Shown: piece by piece, positions 48,528 to 57,746 of the stretch
How positions within the stretch are numbered: position 1 is the first letter of the stretch
Layout: each line of letters starts with the position of its first letter
Assembly: GCF_024198175.1 (NCBI RefSeq)
Contig: NZ_JAJVKV010000009.1
Coordinates: 1-64,000, forward strand
Reading direction: 5' to 3'
Length of the DNA stretch: 64,000 nt
Source of the DNA: Pyxidicoccus xibeiensis
GTDB lineage: Bacteria > Myxococcota > Myxococcia > Myxococcales > Myxococcaceae
Program-made: the position numbers and the translations under genes
The notes under the pieces: generated by a model
The model's input: the letters and a program-made list of their open reading frames with translations, nothing else
What the model was told of the DNA's origin: nothing
The model's database searches: none

Positions 48528-50623
48528 GCGCCACCTACCGTCTGACGGGCCGCATCGAGAACGGCGAGCTCGCGGAGCTGTACGAGGCGCTCCACCTCCC
48601 CGGGGTGGAGGTGGTGGTGAAGCTCTTCCACCCGAAGACCTCCGACCCGGCCTACGCGCTGGACCTGGCCGAGACGACCCGGCTGCTCCAGCCGGTGCGC
48701 CACCCCGGCATCCTCCACGTCATCGACATCGGCGTCGTGCGCCAGCGGCTCGCCGTCGTCCGTGAGGACATGGATGGCTTCATGCTGGGCACCGCGCTGC
48801 AGCGGCTGCACACCAAGGAGGTCATCCTCCCTTCCGCCGTGGCGCTCTACATCGTCATCCAGCTCCTGGAGGCGGTGCAGCAGGCCCATGACGCCGGCGT
48901 CGTCCACGGCGCCCTCACGCCCGGCAACGTGCTGCTGGGGCGCGACGGCAACCCCGCCGTCTGCGACTTCGGCGCGCTGCGCGCCCTCATGGCCGTTCCC
49001 ACGCTCAAGCGCACCTTCGGCAACCGCGGCCGTGGCACCTACCGCGCGCCCGAGGTGACTCGAGGAGACACGCCTGACGTGCAGTCGGACATCTACTCCC
49101 TGGGGGCCATCGCCTACGAGCTGCTCACCCAGCGCGAGCCCGTGGTGCCCGGCAGCAAGGGCGTGTCCACCCGCCGCAGCGAGGCGCTGCCTCCGCCCAG
49201 CCGCGTGGACCGTCGCCTCAACGGGCGGTTGGACCCCATCATCCTCCGCGCCCTCGAGCCCACGCCCCAGCGGCGCTTCCGCGCGTGCGGCGAGTTCGCG
49301 GCCGCGCTGCGCAACTTCCTCTCCGCCAGCGGCGGCATGCCCGGCATCGACGACGTGCGCCGCTTCGTCGGCGAGCTGTTCCCCAACGAGGTCAGCGTCG
49401 CCGCACTCGGCCCCCCGGTGTTCAAGGAGCCCTTCACCCTGGAGCCCATCTCCGGCGCGGAGATGGATGACCTCCGCGCGGAGGAGCTCGAGGCGTCCAT
49501 CGTCCAGCGCGCGCCGTACAGCCGCTCGCTGTCCGAGGAAGAGGCTGTCGCGGAGACGCAGGAATCCGCTTCGCCCGCCTTCGAGGAGTACCGCCCGGAG
49601 GACTACGCGCAGGAGCCCGAGGTCCCCGCGCCACGCCTGGCTCCCGTAGTGGTCGAAGAAGGGGAGACCACCGGCCCCGGACAGGCCGGCCCCCTGGAGG
49701 CAGGCTGGGAGGCCCCGCCGGGCGCCGCGCCCCAGAAGTCCCGTCGGCAGCAGGTGCCGCAGGGCGGAGCGGGCGGCAAGGAGCAGACGCGCATCGGGCG
49801 CAACCCCCGCTTCAAGGTGGTGGAGGACTTCTCCAGCCCGAGCCCGCCCGAGGAGGACGAGGAGCTGTCTGTCTCCGTCTCCACGTCCGGCCGCCGCGCC
49901 GCCCGTCCCCGCCGCCCGTCCCCGCCGCCCGCCGAGCGCGCCCCGCGCCCGCTGCCCGAGCCGTTCTCCGCCGCCACGGCTCGCGCCGGTCCCCGGGAGC
50001 GCGAGGACATGGCCATGCCGCCTCCCTCGGCGACGGACCATGCCGTGGTGCAGGCGTCCCGGCGCCTGATGACGGAGGAGCAGAACCTGTCCCGCGCGCA
50101 GGACCGGCGCGGAAAGATGGTCGCCATCGCGGGGGCCATCGCCCTGGTGGGCCTGGTGAGCTTCGCCATCGCCGCGTGGAAGCTCGGAGGCGCGTCCGGG
50201 GCCGAGACCGAGGCGCCCGTCGAAGAGGCGCCCGACCCCGACCTGGTCGCGGGCCCGCCGCCACCCACGCCCATCCTGCCACCGCCGCCGCGGCTGCCTC
50301 CCGCCGCCGTGCCCGAGCGCTCCGCCGCCGCGTCCGAGGCGCCGCGCGACGTCCCCGAGGATGACCTCCCCGAGGCGAAGGTCCCCCCGAAGTCCCAGCG
50401 CGCCTACGTCACCATCACCACCAACGTGCCGGCGCGCGTCTACATCGACGGGACGCGGGTGAACCGGCGCACGCCCCTGTCGCGCTACCCCATCCAGTCC
50501 GGCACGCGCATCATCCGGCTGGTGTCCGTCGCCACCGGCGAGCCCCACGAGGTGGAGCTGCGCTTCACCCGGGGCCAGCACCGCAAGGTGTTGGTGGACT
50601 CCTTCAAGGTTCCGAGACGGTGA
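48524..50623 (+). CDS. Membrane pseudokinase with C-terminal PEGA domain
   Basis: A 699-residue Ser/Thr kinase-like protein. The fold is intact (VVVKLF Lys33, CDFGALRAL Asp148, Asn135), but the catalytic HRD is HGA (128-130), so the base Asp is absent and the protein is probably a pseudokinase. A long acidic Pro-rich linker (310-530) leads to a membrane helix (about 531-555) and an external PEGA domain (627-699: YVTITTNVPARVYIDGTRVNRRTP in blocks). It overlaps the zinc-ribbon gene upstream (ATGA) and the response-regulator gene downstream (GTGA), so all three are coupled. It may be a signal scaffold rather than an enzyme. Confidence 0.9.
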   Translation: MSATYRLTGRIENGELAELYEALHLPGVEVVVKLFHPKTSDPAYALDLAETTRLLQPVRHPGILHVIDIGVVRQRLAVVREDMDGFMLGTALQRLHTKEVILPSAVALYIVIQLLEAVQQAHDAGVVHGALTPGNVLLGRDGNPAVCDFGALRALMAVPTLKRTFGNRGRGTYRAPEVTRGDTPDVQSDIYSLGAIAYELLTQREPVVPGSKGVSTRRSEALPPPSRVDRRLNGRLDPIILRALEPTPQRRFRACGEFAAALRNFLSASGGMPGIDDVRRFVGELFPNEVSVAALGPPVFKEPFTLEPISGAEMDDLRAEELEASIVQRAPYSRSLSEEEAVAETQESASPAFEEYRPEDYAQEPEVPAPRLAPVVVEEGETTGPGQAGPLEAGWEAPPGAAPQKSRRQQVPQGGAGGKEQTRIGRNPRFKVVEDFSSPSPPEEDEELSVSVSTSGRRAARPRRPSPPPAERAPRPLPEPFSAATARAGPREREDMAMPPPSATDHAVVQASRRLMTEEQNLSRAQDRRGKMVAIAGAIALVGLVSFAIAAWKLGGASGAETEAPVEEAPDPDLVAGPPPPTPILPPPPRLPPAAVPERSAAASEAPRDVPEDDLPEAKVPPKSQRAYVTITTNVPARVYIDGTRVNRRTPLSRYPIQSGTRIIRLVSVATGEPHEVELRFTRGQHRKVLVDSFKVPRR

Positions 50624-51291
50624 CCATGGACCGCACCCGCATCTACGTCGTCGAGGACCAGCCCCAGCTCTTGAAGAACCTGGTGAAGGTGCTGGGCACC
50701 TTTCCCGAGCTGGAGATCGTGGGCACCGCCCAGGAGGGCGAGGCCGCGGTGGAGGAGATCCTCCAGCTGCGCCCGCAGCTCGTGCTGCTGGACCTGGAGC
50801 TGCCGGGCATCAACGGCATCCAGGTGACGCAGCGGGTGAAGCGCCGCGCCCCCGAGGTGGAGGTCCTCATCCTCACGTCCTTCGACGACGAGCAGAAGGT
50901 GTACGAGGCCATCCAGGCGGGCGCGTCCGGCTACCTCGTCAAGCGCGTGGGCCCGGAGAAGATCCGCTCCGGCATCCAGGAGGTGATGGAGGGCGGCACC
51001 GTCCTGGAGCCCATCATCGCCCGCCGCTTCTGGAACTACTTCCAGTCCGTGCAGGCGAAACCCGCCACGCCGGAGAAGAAGGCAGACAACCCCTGGGCCC
51101 TCACTCCCTTGGAGTTCGAGGTGCTGCGCTACGTGGCCAAGGGCCTGTCCAACGCGGAGGTGGGGCAGGTGATGACGCTGGAGCGCCGCACCGTGCGGAC
51201 GCACCTGTCACATATCTACCGGAAGATGGGCGTCAACTCCCACGTGGAGGCAGTCGTCCTGGCCCTGCGTGCAGGTGTCGTGGATCTGTAG
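50620..51291 (+). CDS. NarL/LuxR-type response regulator
   Basis: A 223-residue two-component regulator. The receiver has VVEDQ, phospho-acceptor Asp58 (VLLDLELPG) and the Lys in GYLVKRVG. The LuxR-type HTH is ALTPLEFEVLRYVAKGLSNAEVG and RTVRTHLSHIYRKMGV. The GTG at 50620 overlaps the pseudokinase stop; an ATG two codons later is equally plausible. No histidine kinase is adjacent, so its phosphate donor is not visible here. Confidence 0.92.
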   Translation: MTMDRTRIYVVEDQPQLLKNLVKVLGTFPELEIVGTAQEGEAAVEEILQLRPQLVLLDLELPGINGIQVTQRVKRRAPEVEVLILTSFDDEQKVYEAIQAGASGYLVKRVGPEKIRSGIQEVMEGGTVLEPIIARRFWNYFQSVQAKPATPEKKADNPWALTPLEFEVLRYVAKGLSNAEVGQVMTLERRTVRTHLSHIYRKMGVNSHVEAVVLALRAGVVDL

Positions 51292-51317
51292 CCCCTCCGT
51301 GTATACGGTGGGGTCCT

Positions 51318-52631
51318 ATGCGCAAGGCTTCTCCCAGCGTTCCCCCCGCTCGCGCGGCGGATCCCGCCCTCGAGTCCCTGTTCGATGTCCACGAGGCCAC
51401 GCTGCCCAATGGCCTCCGGGTGCGGTTGCTCGCCAACCACCAGGCGCCCGTCGTCAGCCTCTACACGTTCTTCCAGGTGGGCAGCCGCAACGAGCGGCCC
51501 GGCATCACCGGCATCAGCCATCTGTTCGAGCACATGATGTTCAACGGGGCCAAGAAGTACGGCCCCAAGATGTTCGACATGAAGCTGGAGTCCAGCGGCG
51601 GCCGCTCCAACGCGTACACGTCCCATGACCTCACGGTGTACGACGACGACTTCGCCGCCGAGGCGCTGGAGACGGTGCTGGACCTGGAGTCGGACCGGAT
51701 GCGCTCGCTGCGCATCTCCGAGGAGTCGCTGGCCAGCGAGCGCGAGGTGGTGCAGGAGGAGCGCCGCGTCCGCATCGACAACGACATCACCGGGATGATG
51801 GACGTGGAGCTGGGCTCGCTCATGTACAAGGCCCACGCGTACCGCTGGCCGGTGATTGGCTGGACGGCGGACATCGCGGCCATCACCCGCGAGGACTGCC
51901 AGCAGTACTTCCGCACGTACTACGCGCCCAACAACGCGGTGCTCTACATCGTCGGGGACATCGACCCGAAGAAGACGCTCGCGCTGGTGCGCCGCTACTA
52001 CGGCGACATCCCCCGGGGGCCGACGCCCGCGAAGGTGCTCAACGCCGAGCCCGAGCAGAAGGGCGAGCGCCGCGCCGTGGTGCGCCACCCGGCCCAGTCC
52101 CCCGCGGTGATGCTGGGCTTCCTGGGCCCCGCGGCCCGCGACGAGGACACCCTGGCCCTGGACGTGGCCCAGTACGTGCTCACGAAGGGGGAGGGGAGCC
52201 GGCTGTCGCGCTCGCTCGTGTACGAGCAGAAGCTGGCCGTGTCGGTGATGCTCGACTGGAGCTGGCGCATCGACCCGGGCACCATCCTCTTCTTCCTGGA
52301 GCTCAAGCCGGGCGCGGACCCGCAGAAGGTGGAGGCCGCGCTGTACGCGGAGCTGGAGAAGCTGGCCCGCGACGGCATCACCGAGCGCGAGCTGCAGAAG
52401 GCGCAGAACAACCTGCGCGCCGACCACATCCGCGGGCTGGCCACCAACAGCGGCCGCGCCCACTCCCTGGGCCACTACGAGGCGCTGCTGGGCGACTGGC
52501 GCAGCCTGCTCACCCTGCCGTCCGCGTACGCCTCCATCACCAACGAGCAGGTGAAGGCCGCTGCCGCGAAGTACTTCGCCCCCGAGCGCCGCTCCGTCGT
52601 GACGCTGGTGCCCGCACCCTCCGCGGCGTGA
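51318..52631 (+). CDS. M16-family zinc peptidase, catalytic subunit
   Basis: A 437-residue M16 (insulinase/pitrilysin) peptidase. The inverted zinc site HLFEH is at His68-x-x-Glu71-His72, with the third ligand Glu148 (REVVQEE) at the usual spacing. It has no clear signal peptide. The next gene is a paralogue without the zinc site, the usual pairing of an active and an inactive subunit that form a heterodimer. Confidence 0.93.
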   Translation: MRKASPSVPPARAADPALESLFDVHEATLPNGLRVRLLANHQAPVVSLYTFFQVGSRNERPGITGISHLFEHMMFNGAKKYGPKMFDMKLESSGGRSNAYTSHDLTVYDDDFAAEALETVLDLESDRMRSLRISEESLASEREVVQEERRVRIDNDITGMMDVELGSLMYKAHAYRWPVIGWTADIAAITREDCQQYFRTYYAPNNAVLYIVGDIDPKKTLALVRRYYGDIPRGPTPAKVLNAEPEQKGERRAVVRHPAQSPAVMLGFLGPAARDEDTLALDVAQYVLTKGEGSRLSRSLVYEQKLAVSVMLDWSWRIDPGTILFFLELKPGADPQKVEAALYAELEKLARDGITERELQKAQNNLRADHIRGLATNSGRAHSLGHYEALLGDWRSLLTLPSAYASITNEQVKAAAAKYFAPERRSVVTLVPAPSAA

Positions 52632-52662
52632 GCCCGAACGGAAAACGAAAGACTCACACCCT

Positions 52663-54141
52663 ATGGCCTCCCGCAAGAGCCCTTCCCTGAAGTCCTCCGT
52701 GAAGTCCTCCGTCGCCCGCGCCGTGAAGGCCCCCGCCCGGGCCGCGAAGCGCGTTGCCCGCAAGGCCGTCGCCTCCGGGCGCGCGGCGGTCGCCCCGGCC
52801 CGCAAGGCCGCGCCGTCCACGGGCGCCCTCATCCTGCCCACGCTGCACGAGAGCCGCACGTCCAGCGGCCTGCTGGTCCTTGCCGCCGAGCGCGGGCCGC
52901 TGCCGCTCGTGTCCGTGCGGCTGGTGCTGCAGGCGGGCGGCTCCACCGACCCCGACGGCAAGCACGGCCTGGCGGACTTCACCGCCCGGCTGCTGCGCCG
53001 GGGGACGCGCCGGCTGAATGCCCAGGCCATCGACGAGGCGGTGGAGTTCGTCGGCGCCAGCCTGGGCGTGGGCGTGGGCGAGGACACCATGTCCATTGCC
53101 CTCACCACCCCGGCCGAGCACTTCGCCCAGATGCTCGGCGTGCTGGGCCAGCTGGTGCGCGAGCCCACCTTCCCGAAGGCCGAGGTGGACGACTCGAGAG
53201 ACCGCGCGCTGGCGCAGTTCGCCAACGACCTGGACGACCCGGGCGTCATCGCCGATCGGGCGATGACTCGCGCGCTCTGGGGCGACCACCCCTATGGCCA
53301 CGACGTGGGCGGCTCCAAGCGCACCGTGAGCACGTTCACCCGCGACGACGTGGTGCGCTTCCACCGTGAGCGCATGGGCCCGAAGATCGCCATGCTGGTG
53401 GTGGTGGGCGCGGTGGACCCGAAGCGCGTGGCCGCCGCCGCCGAAGAGGCCTTCGCCGGCTGGGAGGGTGGGCCGGACGCGCCCATCGCCGTGCCGCCGA
53501 GCAAGCGCATTGCCCAGGCCGGGCGCGTGGTGCTGGTGGACAAGCCGGACCAGACGCAGTCCCAGGTGCGCCTGGGCGGCCCCGGCTTCCACATGGGCCA
53601 CGAGGACTACTTCCCCGCCACGGCCTTCAACGTGGCGCTGGGCGGCGGCTTCACCTCGCGCCTGATGAACGAGATTCGCGTCAACCGCGGCCTCACCTAC
53701 GGCGTCGGCACCTGGTTCGACTCGATGAAGGCGGACGGCATCTTCGCGCTGTCCACCTTCACGAAGACGGCGTCCACGCGGGAGATCATCGACGTGGCGC
53801 TCGCGGAGATCGGCAAGGTGCGCGAGAAGGGCCTCAAGCCGAAGGAGCTGGCGGACGCGCAGGCGTACCTCACCGGCGTCTACCCGCTGCGCACGGAGAC
53901 CAACGACTCCATCGCCGGCAGCATCGCCGAGGCGCGCATCCACGGCCTGGGCGACGACTGGGTGGAGAAGTTCCGGGACAGGCTGCGCGCGGTGACGCCG
54001 AAGCAGGCCGCCGCCGCGGCGCGGAAGTACGGCTTCGCGGAGCCGCCCACCGTGGTGGTGCTGGGCCGGGCGGAAGAGGTGAAGAAGCAGCTCAAGGGCC
54101 TGGGCCCCATCACCGTGGTGCCCGCGGCGGACTACGAGTGA
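52663..54141 (+). CDS. M16-family non-catalytic subunit with basic N-terminal tail
   Basis: A 492-residue M16-fold protein. At the zinc-site position it has HGLADFTARLL, so HxxEH is missing, while the C-terminal partner motif RGLTYGVGTW is kept; such proteins complete the active site of the partner. Residues 1 to about 50 are unusual: Lys/Ala/Arg/Pro-rich (SSVKSSVARAVKAPARAAKR and similar), like a histone H1 tail or a nucleic-acid-binding extension. It lies 31 bases after the catalytic subunit and overlaps the next gene by GTGA. Confidence 0.9.
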   Translation: MASRKSPSLKSSVKSSVARAVKAPARAAKRVARKAVASGRAAVAPARKAAPSTGALILPTLHESRTSSGLLVLAAERGPLPLVSVRLVLQAGGSTDPDGKHGLADFTARLLRRGTRRLNAQAIDEAVEFVGASLGVGVGEDTMSIALTTPAEHFAQMLGVLGQLVREPTFPKAEVDDSRDRALAQFANDLDDPGVIADRAMTRALWGDHPYGHDVGGSKRTVSTFTRDDVVRFHRERMGPKIAMLVVVGAVDPKRVAAAAEEAFAGWEGGPDAPIAVPPSKRIAQAGRVVLVDKPDQTQSQVRLGGPGFHMGHEDYFPATAFNVALGGGFTSRLMNEIRVNRGLTYGVGTWFDSMKADGIFALSTFTKTASTREIIDVALAEIGKVREKGLKPKELADAQAYLTGVYPLRTETNDSIAGSIAEARIHGLGDDWVEKFRDRLRAVTPKQAAAAARKYGFAEPPTVVVLGRAEEVKKQLKGLGPITVVPAADYE

Positions 54142-54836
54142 CGGACGCCCGCATCCTCTTCGAGGGCGGGGGCGTGCTCGTGGTGGACAAGCCGCCCGGG
54201 GTGCCGGTCATCCCCGGGCGTGACGGCGGCACGTCCCTGCGGGACACGCTGGAGGCGCAGCGCGGCCAGAAGGTCTGGGTCGTCCACCGGCTGGACAAGG
54301 ACACGTCCGGCGCGCTCGTCTTCGCGCTGGACGCGGCGGTCCACCGTGCGCTCTCCGTCGCCTTCGAGACGGGCAAGGTGCGCAAGCGCTACGTGGCGCT
54401 GGTGGAGGGCCGCGTGGAGGCGCCGCGCCTGGTGGACGCACCCCTGGTCGCCGCGCGCAAGGGGCGCATGCGCGTGGCCCGGCCGGGAGAGCCGGACGCC
54501 AAGGCCTCGCGTACGCGCGTGCGGCCCGTGGAGACGTTCGCCCGGGCCTCGCTGGTGGAGGCCGAGCCGCTCACCGGACGCACGCACCAGATTCGCGTCC
54601 ACCTCCTGTCACTGGGCCACCCGCTGCTGGTGGACCACCAGTACGGCCGCGAGGAGCCCCTGACGGAGAAGGAGCTGGGTGGGGAAGGGGACGCAGTGGT
54701 GCTGGCCCGGACGCCGCTGCACGCCGCGCGCGTGGAGTGGCCCGCGCTGCCCGGTCTGGAGGCCCGCGCGGTGGAGGCACCGCTGCCCGGGGACATGACG
54801 CGGGCGCGGGAGCTGCTGCGCCGCACGGCGGGGTAG
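54138..54836 (+). CDS. RluA-family RNA pseudouridine synthase
   Basis: A 232-residue RluA-family enzyme, converting uridine to pseudouridine in rRNA or tRNA. The catalytic motif is HRLDKDTSG (Asp53), preceded by VLVVDKPPGVPV, and the C-terminal TGRTHQIRVHLLSLGHPLLVD is typical. No S4 domain is present. The GTG start at 54138 overlaps the M16 stop, giving coupled translation. The specific RNA position is not inferable. Confidence 0.9.
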   Translation: MTDARILFEGGGVLVVDKPPGVPVIPGRDGGTSLRDTLEAQRGQKVWVVHRLDKDTSGALVFALDAAVHRALSVAFETGKVRKRYVALVEGRVEAPRLVDAPLVAARKGRMRVARPGEPDAKASRTRVRPVETFARASLVEAEPLTGRTHQIRVHLLSLGHPLLVDHQYGREEPLTEKELGGEGDAVVLARTPLHAARVEWPALPGLEARAVEAPLPGDMTRARELLRRTAG

Positions 54837-54864
54837 CGCGCGCCACGGGCGGGCGCGGCCGCGT

Positions 54865-55656
54865 CTACAGCTTGAAGCCGGCGGAGGTGCCCTGGGCGCC
54901 GAACTCGTCCGTCACCGTGAGCTTCAGGTTGCCGCCCTTCGCTTCGACGGTGATCTCCTTCACGCCCCGGCCATTGCTGAAGGGGCCCAGGGTGTCCGGG
55001 GTGACGGTCGCGTACTGCTTGTTGATGCTCAGCTTCACCGTGCCCTGGAACTCGGCCGCTCGCGGCCCCAGGGCGTTCACGATGAGGAGGTACGTGCCCG
55101 CTCCATTGGCGTCCTGCTGGAGGTCGTTCAGGTTCACGGTGAAGCCCGTGATGTCGCCCTCGACCAGGGTCGCGCCGCGACTTCCCCCGTCCCTGCCAGG
55201 GCTCGAGCCTCCATCCGTGAGCTCGGAGTCCAGACCCGCGTCGGGGGGGTCGATGAGGGGCGTGCCCTCCGGGAGCCGCAGCGTGAGGGCGGAGGGCCTG
55301 CGCGCCTCGCGCCCATCCGCCAGGACGACGCGGACCTCGTACGCCCCCTCGTCGAGCGCCTCCGGCACCGAGACGGTCAACGTGCCATCCGTCTTCAGGT
55401 CCTCCACCGACGCTTCCTCCGGGCCAATCCAGACCTTCGCGGCCGCGGTACGCACCCGCTCTTCGCCGTAGTCCACGTGGACGGGAATCACCGCGTCGAG
55501 GGAGACCTCCACCGAGTCCCGTTTTTCGGCTGGAAGCTCGCGGGGCACGATGACCTGGTTGGGGGACACGGAGAGGATGTCCGGGGCCGGCAGCGACGTG
55601 CTCGTTCCGCAGGCACACAGCAGCGCAGTGGCAAGCAGGACGCTGGAACGGCTCAT
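54865..55656 (-). CDS. Envelope lipoprotein with Ig/IPT-like domain
   Basis: A 263-residue lipoprotein (lipobox LLCAC, Cys16). It begins PDILSVSPNQVIVPR, resembling the start of an IPT/TIG domain, and has a Pro/Asp/Gly-rich linker (IDPPDAGLDSELTDGGSSPGRDGG, in blocks) before a beta-rich C-terminal domain. It overlaps the upstream outer-membrane-like gene by ATGA, so the two are coupled. Role unknown. Confidence 0.78.
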   Translation of the reverse strand: MSRSSVLLATALLCACGTSTSLPAPDILSVSPNQVIVPRELPAEKRDSVEVSLDAVIPVHVDYGEERVRTAAAKVWIGPEEASVEDLKTDGTLTVSVPEALDEGAYEVRVVLADGREARRPSALTLRLPEGTPLIDPPDAGLDSELTDGGSSPGRDGGSRGATLVEGDITGFTVNLNDLQQDANGAGTYLLIVNALGPRAAEFQGTVKLSINKQYATVTPDTLGPFSNGRGVKEITVEAKGGNLKLTVTDEFGAQGTSAGFKL

Positions 55657-57035
55657 GGCTCGAACCTCATTCCCAGGAACGCCGCCAGGCCACCGAGCTG
55701 CGCATCCAGCCACGGGGTGCGCGCGGGAGCCCAGGCTCCCCGCACCTCCGCCAGCGCGCTCAAGCGCCCGAACCGGTACGCCCCCTGTAGCGAGAGGAAC
55801 CCCATGCCCGAAAGCTTGCTCTCTTTCAGACCTTCCTGGAAGTCACTGGAGAGCTGATGCCGGAAGGGCAGCAGTCCACCTCCTGCTCGCCCGTACAGCG
55901 AAAGCGCGTGTCGCTGGAAGAATCCGACGCGCACCGACGCGAGCACCGGCATCGCCAGCACGTGGGAGCGCACCGCGCCCAGGCCTTCCACCTTGCCGTC
56001 GAAGCTGGCGCTGCGCACCCCTGCTTCCAGCTCCAGTGCGAGCCGCTCCCACCAGGGGGTAATGATGGAGCCGCCCACCGCGCCGCCGGGCCCCGTGTTG
56101 GCGCCTCCCGCGAAGCTGCCTCCCGCGAGCAGGAAGAGGGAAGGCCGCCACGTCCGGATGACTCCCGGCGCGAGGGACACGGGCGCCGCGACGTCGTACG
56201 CCGGCTCCGCGCGCACCTCCGCCACCGCGCGGGCACGGTCCTCGCCGCCCTTGCGGCGCACCGTCACCGTCACGGTGGTTGCCGCCGGAGCCGGCGCGAC
56301 GCGGTAGCGCAGCGGTGAGCCGCCGCCTCCTTCGGGGGTCAGCTTCGCGCCGTCGACGGAGAGCTCCAGCTCCTTCGCGCGCACATCCGTCTCGCCGGCG
56401 ACCAGCAGCCAGCCGCCCTCGCTCGAGGAGAGCGGGGTGAGCGCGGCGACGAGCGGCGCCTCCTGGGGCGGGTCCAGCGGAATGGACGCGTCGGTGTGGA
56501 GCGTGTCGCGGGTGGCCAGCACCCGCGCGACGCGCACGCCGGGCGGCACCTCCACGGGCACGCGCGCCTTGCCCCGGCCATCCGCCCGCACCGGGCCGAA
56601 GCGGCTGCCGCCGACCTCCACCACCACGCTGGCGCCCGCCGCGGTGGACACGTCCAGCCGCGTCTTGCCCAGCAGCGGAACGCGGAGGATGGCCACGTCG
56701 GAGGGCGCCGCGGGGCCTTCCACCCAGAAGGCGAAGACGGCCACCAGCGGGTGGCGCACGGCGGGCGGCGTCCAGCGAAAGGTGCGCACCGGGCCACCCT
56801 CCATCCGCTCCTCATCGAAGCTGCCGGAGGAGGCCGCCCCTCGCACCGGACCCGAGCCCGGGGGGACGTGGACCTTCAGCTCCACCTCGGAGTCCTGGCC
56901 GAGCACCACCCGGGCCGGCGTCCAGGACACCGTCACTCCGGAGGGGGCCGGGGCCGCCAGCGCCACCGGCGTCAGCAACAGGAGCAACAGGAGGGGTAGG
57001 GGACTCGTGCGCACGGACCGTGGCAGCGACTTCAC
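55653..57035 (-). CDS. Exported protein with Ig-like N-terminus and predicted beta-barrel C-terminus
   Basis: About 460 residues, with a signal peptide (PLPLLLLLLLTPVALA). The N-terminal part resembles bacterial Ig-like modules (VSWTPARVVLGQDSEVELKVHVPPG). The C-terminal 160 residues have alternating strands with aromatic girdles and end in GMRFEP, like an outer-membrane beta-barrel ending in an aromatic strand. I use the GTG at 57035, which has GGAGG eight bases upstream; a GTG at 57050 is possible. It lies downstream of the zinc/Tudor-like gene and is coupled to the lipoprotein gene. Confidence 0.75.
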   Translation of the reverse strand: MKSLPRSVRTSPLPLLLLLLLTPVALAAPAPSGVTVSWTPARVVLGQDSEVELKVHVPPGSGPVRGAASSGSFDEERMEGGPVRTFRWTPPAVRHPLVAVFAFWVEGPAAPSDVAILRVPLLGKTRLDVSTAAGASVVVEVGGSRFGPVRADGRGKARVPVEVPPGVRVARVLATRDTLHTDASIPLDPPQEAPLVAALTPLSSSEGGWLLVAGETDVRAKELELSVDGAKLTPEGGGGSPLRYRVAPAPAATTVTVTVRRKGGEDRARAVAEVRAEPAYDVAAPVSLAPGVIRTWRPSLFLLAGGSFAGGANTGPGGAVGGSIITPWWERLALELEAGVRSASFDGKVEGLGAVRSHVLAMPVLASVRVGFFQRHALSLYGRAGGGLLPFRHQLSSDFQEGLKESKLSGMGFLSLQGAYRFGRLSALAEVRGAWAPARTPWLDAQLGGLAAFLGMRFEP

Positions 57036-57053
57036 CCCTCCGTCCTCCACCCG

Positions 57054-57629
57054 TCAATCCCCGCTGGGGGCGGGTGCCTCTTCGTCCGGCGTGGGCTCGG
57101 CTGCCGCCTCGGTCGCCTCGGGAGGAAGCGGCTTGTCCGCCGGGCGCGTGGCCCTGGCGTTGGGAGGGCTGAAGGCGGGCCGCTCCGTCGGGGGGCCGCC
57201 ACGGCCGTGCACCAGGGTCCGGGTCTCCGTGCGGAAGGTGATGTCCACCTTGTCGCCCCGCACGCCCGTCACGAAGCCCGTGCCGAACGTCGGATGCTTG
57301 ATGACCTGGTCCACCTGGTAGGTGTCCTTGGGGCTGTACGTCGCGGCGTTCGCCGAGTCCTTCCCGGCCAGCTGCTCCTCGAAGGAGATGATGACCTTCT
57401 CCGCCTTTGCGGCCGCCGTGGCGGCGGCGCGGGTCGCGCGCGCGGTGGCGGTGGTGGAGGGCCGGTCCGTGACTCCCGGCGGGGCGCGGTACACATGGTC
57501 CCCGTTACACGTGTTGCAGCGCACCCGGGCGATCTTCGATCCCACCATCGCCAGGATGGTGTGCGCGAGGGTGAGCTTGCAGCGGGTGCAGGGCGCGTCG
57601 ACCTCACCGCCGACTTTATGGATTGCCAT
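57054..57629 (-). CDS. Zinc-ribbon plus Tudor-like domain protein
   Basis: A 191-residue protein. The N-terminal half is a zinc ribbon (CTRC, then CNTC, in MAIHKVGGEVDAPCTRC and VRCNTCNGDHVYR). An Ala-rich helix follows, then YQVDQVIKHPTFGTGFVTGVRGDKVDITFRTETRTLVHG in blocks, which fits the small Tudor-like module seen at the C-terminus of UvrD/PcrA helicases and in some RNAP-binding proteins. It may bind RNA polymerase or nucleic acid. The ATG at 57629 is chosen over an in-frame upstream start lacking conserved features. Confidence 0.8.
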   Translation of the reverse strand: MAIHKVGGEVDAPCTRCKLTLAHTILAMVGSKIARVRCNTCNGDHVYRAPPGVTDRPSTTATARATRAAATAAAKAEKVIISFEEQLAGKDSANAATYSPKDTYQVDQVIKHPTFGTGFVTGVRGDKVDITFRTETRTLVHGRGGPPTERPAFSPPNARATRPADKPLPPEATEAAAEPTPDEEAPAPSGD

Positions 57630-57709
57630 GTTCGTCTGTTTCTCGGCCCGGGCCAGGAGGCGCCGGGCATGGGAGTAAAGGGGGGCGGAACATAACGGCT
57701 TCACTCCAA

Positions 57710-57746
57710 AGGGAGGAAGCGTCTTCGTCTGCCCGCTTCCTTCCCT
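57710..57746. promoter_or_regulatory. Strong imperfect hairpin in divergent region upstream of mlaE
   Basis: AGGGAGGAAGCG pairs with CGCTTCCTTCCCT, with one bulged T. It lies 81 bases upstream of the minus-strand start at 57629 and 100 upstream of the mlaE start, so it is not a terminator of either neighbour. Operator or leader structure are both possible. Confidence 0.5.

Noticed and set aside
46916-50581. 1221-codon minus-strand open frame
   Set aside because: It crosses the HAD nucleotidase gene in the wrong frame and lies antisense to the zinc-ribbon and pseudokinase genes. Its composition (long Arg/Gly/Ala/Val runs) is typical of a high-GC shadow.
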